From Aestuariibius insulae (GTDB lineage Bacteria > Pseudomonadota > Alphaproteobacteria > Rhodobacterales > Rhodobacteraceae), in contig NZ_JBFONW020000005.1 of assembly GCF_040783535.2 (NCBI RefSeq), positions 329,300-393,299 on the forward strand: 64,000 nt of DNA. Reading direction: 5' to 3'. How positions within the stretch are numbered: the first letter of the stretch is position 1; the number at the start of each line of letters is the position of its first letter. The position numbers and the translations under genes are program-made. Of this stretch, positions 58,436 through 64,000 are shown piece by piece. The notes under the pieces are model-generated. The model worked only from the letters and a program-made list of their open reading frames with translations. It was not told the DNA's origin and did not search any database.

Positions 58436-60573
58436 GCAGGAAACAGCGCCTCCGGCGTATAAGGAAGATATCTCACGTGCCGGCCCGTGGCATGTCGCAT
58501 GGCGTCGGTAATGGCGGCTTGGAGACCGACGCCACCCAGTTCACCCAGACCCTTGGCACCTAACGGGTTCACGTGCGGGTCCTTCTCCTCAAGGAATTCA
58601 AAACGCATTTCAGGCATGTCGGCCTGGACGGGCATGTGATATAAACCGAGGTCGGGGTTCGCGGTTCGACCATTCCGCGGATCGCGGATTGTGTGCTCAG
58701 TCATCGCCATGCCAATGGCGAAAGCCACGCCCCCGATGAGCTGCGAGCGAGCGGTCGTCGGGTTTATGACCTTCCCCCCGGCATACACGCCAACCATCCG
58801 TGTGGGTCGGGCCCAAAGAGTGATGGGGTCGACCTCAACTTCGATAAAGTTGGCGCCAAAGGCGTACATTGAGACACGCGTATATTCGTCGCCCGGCCGA
58901 CTCTCGGCCATCGCCTCGACCGAGGCGCGACCCGTTCGGCGCACCGCCTCGCCAATCGACCCACCAGTGCCGCTAAGGTCCAACTCGGCGCGTAGGTTTC
59001 GCGCCGCCGCCTGCACGGCCGAGCCGACGCTGGCGGTCGACTGCGCAGCGACGGCTGCGGGGGCGAGTGGCAAGTCGGTGTCGCCCAGCAAGACATCGAC
59101 GCCCGACGGGTCGATGCCCAATGTATCGGCGGCGATTTGGGCGCAGACGGTATACATACCTGTTCCGATATCGTGCGCAGCGCAGGCAACCTGCACACGG
59201 CCGTTCGGGAAAGCCCGCACGCGGGCTGCTGAGATGGTGCGGATCATCGGATAGGTTGCCGATGCCATTCCCCAACCTATCAGCTTGCCGTCACGTGTCA
59301 TGGAACCCGCTTCTGGTGTGTAGTCGGCCCAGCCAAACATCGCTGCGCCGCGGTCGTAGCACTCCATAAGCATGTTGGAGGACCAAGGTAGGCCAGTCTC
59401 CGGGTTTACCTCTGCTCGGTTCATCCGGCGCACCTCGACCGGGTCCATTCCAATCTCGGCTGCGTAGTCGTTGAGGAGGCTCTCAAGTACGAACATGCCC
59501 GACGCCTCGCCTGGCGCGCGCATCGGCACTGGTGCGGGCACATTACAGGCATGGAGCGCGAGGTTCGCGCGCATGTTCACATTGCCATACATGTGCCGCG
59601 GCGCCAGCACACCTGGTTCGAAGGCGACATCCTGGAATACGGGCGTCTCGGACAGCATCTCCATCGTGATCGACTCGATCATGCCGTCCGCTGTGCCACC
59701 AAGCGCAGCCTCCGTGTGAGTCCGCGCACGGAAGCCGACGGCCGAGAATTCCAGCGCACGGGTAATGACAAGCCGCACGGGCCGATCAAAACGGCGCGCA
59801 GCCGCCACAGCGAGGATCGTGTGCGGGGCGAGCAGACCCTTCCCGCCAAAGCCGACGCCAACGTATTCGGAACGCACGCGCACATCCTCGGCGCGCAACC
59901 CGAACGTCTGGGCCAGGCCGTTTCGGATGCCGAGCACCCATTGTGTCGGCTCACGCACATCAAGGCGGTTGTCATCCCAGGCAGCCACAGTGGCGTGCAG
60001 TTCAATAGGATTATGATGCATGATGGGTGTGTCGAAAGTGCCTTCGACACGCACGGCACTGGCGGCCATCGCCGCATCCGGGTCGCCACGTGTGTATTGA
60101 CCTTCAAGCGCACCGAAGATCGTTTCGACCTTGGTATGGGCGGCGCGGTCCTCATAGTCAAACTGCACGGCGTCCTCGGGCTCGTATTCGACACGTATCA
60201 GCCCACCCGCCTCCTGCGCCGCCTCGTATGTCTCAGCAAGTACGAGGGCTACATATTCGAGATCATGTTCTATCCGGTCGTCCTGCATTGGCAGGCGCAC
60301 CTGCTGCCCGCTCGCTCCCATCGGGTCTAGCGGTGTTACGTAAAGCGGCAGCGGGTTGAGGGATACCATGTTCTCGTGCGTCAGAATGCCAACTACAGCA
60401 GGCACGGCCTCGGCTGCACTCGTGTCGATGAAAGCGATACGGCCACGCGTGATAGTGGCAGGCACGAGATAGCCTTGCGCCAAACCTTCTGGGTAGTGGT
60501 CTGCTGCGTAGCGGGCGGTGCCCGTCACCTTGGCGGGTCCGTCAATGCGGGGGATCGAGAGTCCGATGGCCAT
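58432..60573 (-). CDS. paoC: Aldehyde oxidoreductase molybdenum-binding subunit PaoC
   Basis: 713 residues, xanthine oxidase-family large subunit of the PaoC (YagR) size. An N-terminal domain (GPAKVTGTARYAADHYPEGLAQGYLV) precedes the molybdopterin-cytosine-dinucleotide domains, with VGVGFGGKGLL, PMRAPGEASGMFVLESLL and AHDIGTGMYTVCAQIAADTLG. The catalytic Glu is in KGLGELGGVGLQ near the C-terminus. It oxidises aldehydes to acids, in the periplasm when joined to a Tat-exported PaoA. Three bases separate it from paoB. A chaperone (PaoD/XdhC type) is not in the window. Confidence 0.9.
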   Translation of the reverse strand: MAIGLSIPRIDGPAKVTGTARYAADHYPEGLAQGYLVPATITRGRIAFIDTSAAEAVPAVVGILTHENMVSLNPLPLYVTPLDPMGASGQQVRLPMQDDRIEHDLEYVALVLAETYEAAQEAGGLIRVEYEPEDAVQFDYEDRAAHTKVETIFGALEGQYTRGDPDAAMAASAVRVEGTFDTPIMHHNPIELHATVAAWDDNRLDVREPTQWVLGIRNGLAQTFGLRAEDVRVRSEYVGVGFGGKGLLAPHTILAVAAARRFDRPVRLVITRALEFSAVGFRARTHTEAALGGTADGMIESITMEMLSETPVFQDVAFEPGVLAPRHMYGNVNMRANLALHACNVPAPVPMRAPGEASGMFVLESLLNDYAAEIGMDPVEVRRMNRAEVNPETGLPWSSNMLMECYDRGAAMFGWADYTPEAGSMTRDGKLIGWGMASATYPMIRTISAARVRAFPNGRVQVACAAHDIGTGMYTVCAQIAADTLGIDPSGVDVLLGDTDLPLAPAAVAAQSTASVGSAVQAAARNLRAELDLSGTGGSIGEAVRRTGRASVEAMAESRPGDEYTRVSMYAFGANFIEVEVDPITLWARPTRMVGVYAGGKVINPTTARSQLIGGVAFAIGMAMTEHTIRDPRNGRTANPDLGLYHMPVQADMPEMRFEFLEEKDPHVNPLGAKGLGELGGVGLQAAITDAMRHATGRHVRYLPYTPEALFPA

Positions 60574-60576
60574 GTC

Positions 60577-61554
60577 TCAGGTCTCCGTAATATCGGTGAG
60601 GACGCGGACGATGGCCCGCTCTAGCATGGGAAGCTTGAAGGCGTTCTGGCGGCCTATGACCGCGCCGTCCCGGCTAAGCGCAGCGGCGCGTTGGAACGCT
60701 TCCTGCGACGGTGCTTCGTCGATCAGCGCGGATTCGACCTGAGGCAGACGCCAGGGCACGGTGCCCACGCCACCTGCCGCCAGCCGAAGCTCAGCGATGC
60801 GGCCGTCCGTAAGCCGTGCCGCGCCACCCACCGACAAAAGCGCGAACGCGTACGAGCGCCGCTCGCGAATCTTGTGATATGCGCTGGCCAGCCTGCCTGC
60901 CTTCGGAACATCGACCGACAAGATCAGCTCGCTCTTGCGCAGATCGGTCTCCACCTCGGGCGTATCGCCAGGCGGGCGATGAAAATCCGCGAAAGGGATC
61001 GTGCGCATGCCGTCCGGCCCGATCACGCGCACACGCGCGTCGTAAGCCCGGAGTGCTATGGCGAGGTCGGAGGGCATCACCGCAATGCAGCTCTCGCTAG
61101 TTCCAAAAATCGCGTTGAGCCGATCGAAACCCCCAATCGCGTCGCAGCCAGAGCCAGGGTTCTTGCGATTGCATCGCGTGCCCGGCACGTAAAAGTACGG
61201 GCAGCGGTTTCGCTGAAGGATGTTGCCCGCCGTAGTAGCGGCGTTCCTGATCTGCTGTGTGGCGCCCTCGAGCACAGTCTGAGAGACCATGGGCACATGC
61301 TCGAGCACCAAGGGATCGGTGGCGAGCACCGTGTTCGAGGCCAGCGCGCCCAACCTTATCACGTCGCCTTGGTCGCTGATGCGGTCAAGGCCAAGCCCCG
61401 CGATGTCAACCAAATGCGAGGGCCGATGGATGCCTGCTTTCATCATGTCGATCTGGTTTGTCCCGCCTGCGATGTACTGGGCTTCGAGATGGGCTGCCAT
61501 CATCTCTACGGCCATCTCGACAGAGCGGGGGCGAAGCAGTTGATATGGTCTCAT
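60577..61554 (-). CDS. paoB: Aldehyde oxidoreductase FAD subunit PaoB
   Basis: 325 residues, CoxM/FAD-binding fold with YIAGGTNQIDMMK (FAD pyrophosphate loop) and TTAGNILQRNRC. The segment CPYFYVPGTRCNRKNPGSGC has the cysteines of the additional 4Fe-4S cluster found in E. coli PaoB (C-x9-C-x7-C plus nearby Cys), absent from ordinary xanthine dehydrogenase FAD subunits. AAGGVGTVPWRLP closes the substrate-side domain. It transfers electrons between the PaoA iron-sulfur centres and FAD. Its ATG overlaps the paoA stop (ATGA). Confidence 0.92.
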   Translation of the reverse strand: MRPYQLLRPRSVEMAVEMMAAHLEAQYIAGGTNQIDMMKAGIHRPSHLVDIAGLGLDRISDQGDVIRLGALASNTVLATDPLVLEHVPMVSQTVLEGATQQIRNAATTAGNILQRNRCPYFYVPGTRCNRKNPGSGCDAIGGFDRLNAIFGTSESCIAVMPSDLAIALRAYDARVRVIGPDGMRTIPFADFHRPPGDTPEVETDLRKSELILSVDVPKAGRLASAYHKIRERRSYAFALLSVGGAARLTDGRIAELRLAAGGVGTVPWRLPQVESALIDEAPSQEAFQRAAALSRDGAVIGRQNAFKLPMLERAIVRVLTDITET

Positions 61555-62171
61555 GTGTCGCGCTCCCTGACCAGGTCCGCATCACGCACGTCCTCGATGG
61601 CGGCGACGATGTTGGGGAAGGCGGCGCAGCGGCAGATATTTCCGGACATAAACTCCTTGATTTCCTCGCGGGTGTCGGCATTGCCAGTCTCGATGCAGGC
61701 AACGGCCGACATGATCTGGCCCGGCGTACAGTAACCGCACTGGAATGCGTCGTGGCGCACGAAGGCGGCCTGCATTGAGTGCATCTCGTCAGGGTTACCC
61801 AACCCTTCAATAGTGCCGATCTCATCGTCCTGGTGGCGTATGGCCAACGTCAGGCAGGCCAGCCGACGCTCGCCATTGACCGAGATGGTGCACGCCCCAC
61901 AATGGCCTGCATCGCAACCCTTCTTAGTGCCGGTCAGCTTTAGCCGGTCGCGCAGGACGTCCAAGAGGCTCGCGCGGATGTCAGCGCGCACGTGGCGCTC
62001 GGCTCCGTTCACACGCAGCGTAATCTCTACCGCTTCTGGGGTCGGATCGCCAGGCACTGCTTCTTGCGCGGCGGCCTCGCCGAGGCCCATCGCCGCTGCG
62101 CTGCCGCCTAACGCAGCGGAACTCTTCAGGAAGCCCCGTCGACTGGGATCGAAAGTCGTATCGTCTGTCAT
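61551..62171 (-). CDS. paoA: Aldehyde oxidoreductase 2Fe-2S subunit PaoA, Tat-exported
   Basis: 206 residues. The N-terminus carries a Tat signal (SRRGFLKSSAALGGSAAAMGLGEAAAQ), so the whole PaoABC complex is carried folded to the periplasm. The plant-type 2Fe-2S site is CDAGHCGACT plus a later CLTLAI Cys, and the second, CGYCTPG ... CRC, is the helical-domain cluster. This matches PaoA (YagT) of the E. coli periplasmic aldehyde oxidoreductase. Two bases separate it from the SnoaL-like gene. Confidence 0.93.
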   Translation of the reverse strand: MTDDTTFDPSRRGFLKSSAALGGSAAAMGLGEAAAQEAVPGDPTPEAVEITLRVNGAERHVRADIRASLLDVLRDRLKLTGTKKGCDAGHCGACTISVNGERRLACLTLAIRHQDDEIGTIEGLGNPDEMHSMQAAFVRHDAFQCGYCTPGQIMSAVACIETGNADTREEIKEFMSGNICRCAAFPNIVAAIEDVRDADLVRERDT

Positions 62172-62173
62172 GG

Positions 62174-62686
62174 CTAATCTCCTTTATCGTCGGTGGGCAG
62201 GACGCGCCCGCTGGCCAGAGCTTGGCTGATGAGAAGAGTGTCGGCGTACTGGACAAGGTCGCTAAGACCCCCGTCCGCATCGACCGTCCAGACATGCAGG
62301 AAGGGAGCGCGGACCTCTTCCGAAGAGTTCTTAGGAGTGATGACATAGGTGCCAAAGGAGAAGACCGACGCATTGCTCACCTCGATCCGATCGATCTCGA
62401 CGAAGATGTGGTCGAAGACCTCGAAGTAGAAGGGTGCGAGCTGCTCTTCCACCTGAGCGCGTGTCGTGAGCACCTCGCCCCCGAAGAAGCCTGGCGCATG
62501 CCGCCAGTCGAGCTTTTCTGTTAGCATGGTGTAGTCCATGGTTTCGTACCAATGGGCGACGATTTGTGATCGCGCATCTGGACTAGGGGACGTAGGCTCA
62601 GACTGAGCGGACGCAGGTACAAATGACATCGTGCCTGCCGTGGCTAGGATAACTTTGGTCCCTAAGACGAAACTGATGCGCGACAT
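62174..62686 (-). CDS. Secreted SnoaL/NTF2-like protein
   Basis: 170 residues with a signal peptide (about 1-28, cleavage after ASA). The mature part (VAHWYETMDYTMLTEKLDWRHAPGFFGGEV, then AQVEEQLAPFYFEVFDHIFVEIDRIEV and FLHVWTVDADGGLSDLVQYADTLLI) is the cone-shaped NTF2/SnoaL pattern. These small proteins are enzymes or ligand binders; no catalytic residue can be assigned. First gene of the paoABC operon, so it probably works in the periplasm with the oxidoreductase, for example on its substrate or product. Confidence 0.75.
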   Translation of the reverse strand: MSRISFVLGTKVILATAGTMSFVPASAQSEPTSPSPDARSQIVAHWYETMDYTMLTEKLDWRHAPGFFGGEVLTTRAQVEEQLAPFYFEVFDHIFVEIDRIEVSNASVFSFGTYVITPKNSSEEVRAPFLHVWTVDADGGLSDLVQYADTLLISQALASGRVLPTDDKGD

Positions 62687-62743
62687 AGTCCATGGGCCTC
62701 TTTCAGTTAAAACAGACGTATTTTCACAATTGCCTTTCGATGG

Positions 62744-62759
62744 TCGCGAAATTTCACGA
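62744..62759. promoter_or_regulatory. Near-perfect palindrome in the divergent gap
   Basis: TCGCGAAATTTCACGA matches its own reverse complement at seven of eight pairs. It lies about 58 bases upstream of the SnoaL-pao operon and 114 bases upstream of the AraC regulator gene, in an AT-rich region. It is a candidate site for a regulator, though AraC proteins usually bind direct repeats. Confidence 0.35.
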
Positions 62760-62872
62760 TTAGATCACTGCGTTGCATACTTCTGCTGACCGTCAAACAA
62801 ATGGTTGAAAGCAGTTTTTTGGATTGAATATTCCTCTCTATTTGAAGATTTTTTGCGCCTGAAGGAGTGTCG

Positions 62873-63754
62873 ATGCATTACGCAGAGTTCTATCGAACAA
62901 GTGGATATGCACGCTTTGATCGCAAAGAGCGGGGCATTAGGGGCGGCATAATTCACGGAATTCGCGCCGACCAGCGCGGACACGCATTCACCGACCCCGC
63001 CATGCGGGACGTGGTCATAGGGCTGACACTTGCGGGTCGCACGGCGGCGCGCTGGAAAGTTGGATCAAAGTGGCGCGAGACCGCCTGCCGCTGCCGCGGC
63101 GATATCGGCGTCTCACCGATGGACGAGCCAGTCGAGTTCGACGTGCCGCGGCCGCACAGCCTTCTAATTCTCAGCGTGTCCAGGGATTTCGCCGAAACGG
63201 TCGCTCAGGAAAAGAGCCTCGACGTGCTCGACCGGCTGAACACACTTCATCGCGCCTATTTGCAGGACGCCTCTGTCGAAGCAGCAATGCGCAGGTGCTG
63301 GGATGCCCTTGCCTATGACGATGCAGTATCTGAGTTGCGTCTGGACGGGTTAGGGCGTCTGCTTATTGCCGCCCTTTTGGAGCAGCTAGAAGCTACTGTC
63401 ACCCAACGAGAAGCAACAAAGACCTCGGTTTCGCTCGCCCTGCTGGAGGATTACGTACGCAGCCATCTTGGACGTCGGATCTCTGTCGTAGAACTAGCAG
63501 CCATCTGCGGTAATTCTCCCACGACCTTCAGGAGGCGACTGCACAAAGAACATGGACTCACGCCTTACGCCATAGTTCAGGACATCCGCATCCAAGTCGC
63601 GACCGAACGCCTTCGTGCGGGGCGGGATAGCCTTAGCCAGATTGCCCTTGATCTCGGTTTTGCAGATCAGGCACATTTTTCCCGAGCATATAAGGCTCGT
63701 ACTGGCGTGAATCCCACCTCACTTCGCCCGAAGCGGACGTTTTCACGCGGGTAG
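62873..63754 (+). CDS. AraC-family transcriptional regulator
   Basis: 293 residues. The C-terminal DNA-binding domain (about 190-290) has both helix-turn-helix units: ISVVELAAICGNSPTTFRRRLHKEHG and DSLSQIALDLGFADQAHFSRAYKARTGVNPTSLR. The N-terminal part (HYAEFYRTSGYARFDR... LILSVSRDF) is a cupin-like effector region without a recognisable ligand site. GAAGGAG lies five bases before ATG 62873. It is divergent from the SnoaL-paoABC-SDR operon and is probably its activator, responding to an aldehyde or aromatic signal; this is inferred from position. Confidence 0.88.
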   Translation: MHYAEFYRTSGYARFDRKERGIRGGIIHGIRADQRGHAFTDPAMRDVVIGLTLAGRTAARWKVGSKWRETACRCRGDIGVSPMDEPVEFDVPRPHSLLILSVSRDFAETVAQEKSLDVLDRLNTLHRAYLQDASVEAAMRRCWDALAYDDAVSELRLDGLGRLLIAALLEQLEATVTQREATKTSVSLALLEDYVRSHLGRRISVVELAAICGNSPTTFRRRLHKEHGLTPYAIVQDIRIQVATERLRAGRDSLSQIALDLGFADQAHFSRAYKARTGVNPTSLRPKRTFSRG

Positions 63755-63925
63755 AGCGTCGGTTTAGGTTCTCAGTGCGTCTTTCGCTTTTCAGCATCGG
63801 GCTTGCCTTTGGTGCGGCTGAATTTGGCGATCTAGATTGGCGGACCATCACCCAGAATGTATCTTGGCCCTGCTGGGTCCGTTGATCATTCGCCCTGGCG
63901 CATGGGGTGGGAGGGCCAGGCTCTG

Positions 63926-64000
63926 TCAGGCAGCCTCTTTCGCGTCGCTGAACAGGTTCGGGACGAAGGCGATCTCATTTGCGACACGGCGCTCGCATCC
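63926..64000 (-). CDS. 3' end of an unidentified gene
   Basis: A frame open from the window edge gives 24 residues (GCERRVANEIAFVPNLFSDA, then KEAA) and a TGA at 63926-63928. The charged and hydrophobic pattern looks like a genuine C-terminus and may be that of a transposase, but too little is visible to identify it. The stretch 63755-63925 between it and the AraC gene holds no supported gene. Confidence 0.3.
   Translation of the reverse strand, partial: GCERRVANEIAFVPNLFSDAKEAA

Noticed and set aside
60691..61734. 347-codon + strand frame over paoB and paoA
   Set aside because: Shadow of two well-supported iron-sulfur/FAD subunits on the minus strand.
63633..63851. 72-codon minus-strand frame at the end of the AraC gene
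   Set aside because: Mostly antisense to the AraC helix-turn-helix region; basic low-complexity composition.

Overview
The window is GC-rich chromosomal DNA of an alphaproteobacterium, most likely family Rhodobacteraceae. The main evidence is the RegB / SenC / RegA redox-regulator arrangement, the alphaproteobacterial AddAB pair, a FrcBCA-type sugar importer, a TTAA-N7-TTAAC CtrA-type box, and tightly overlapping operons with frequent ATGA/GTGA stop-start junctions. No rRNA, tRNA or CRISPR array was seen.

Region 1 (1-9.5 kb): the 3' end of a crotonase-fold enzyme, a small HNH protein, a flavoprotein, a GST, a class-3-lipase-like protein, the exopolysaccharide-related pair yjbH-yjbF ending at two perfect palindromes, and the frcBCA operon with a strong hairpin between frcB and frcC.

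Region 2 (9.5-31.4 kb), mostly housekeeping: regA and senC diverge from regB. A PAS protein with a CtrA-type box follows. Then come tsaE-amgK-murU-addB-addA, joined by stop-start overlaps (tRNA t6A synthesis, cell-wall sugar recycling, double-strand break repair), and trxA with a terminator. HslV is coupled to a membrane protein, and an AT-rich orphan gene separates this pair from hslU. After that lie an alpha/beta hydrolase, a histone-H1-like protein, an MFS transporter, trhO and pncA.

Region 3 (31.4-53.1 kb), a surface-polysaccharide and secreted-protein locus: four glycosyltransferase genes, one of them an apparent GT-GT-sulfotransferase fusion; the dTDP-rhamnose operon rfbCBDA; a TviB-type UDP-HexNAc dehydrogenase; a KpsM/E/T-type exporter; an RTX propeller protein; and a serralysin-like RTX protease. 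Together they suggest a rhamnose- and uronate-containing, possibly sulfated, exported polysaccharide plus type I secreted proteins. The outer-membrane export component, KpsC/KpsS, and the type I secretion machinery are not in the window.

Region 4 (53.1-64 kb), accessory: an orphan small gene, a LysE exporter, a frameshifted PLP decarboxylase and an ArsR-type repressor with an operator over its own start codon. A decayed IS30 transposase (one nonsense codon, two frameshifts) seems to have cut the end of the next operon: SnoaL-like protein, paoA-paoB-paoC (periplasmic molybdenum aldehyde oxidoreductase) and an atypical SDR, divergent from an AraC regulator. The window ends inside another reading frame.
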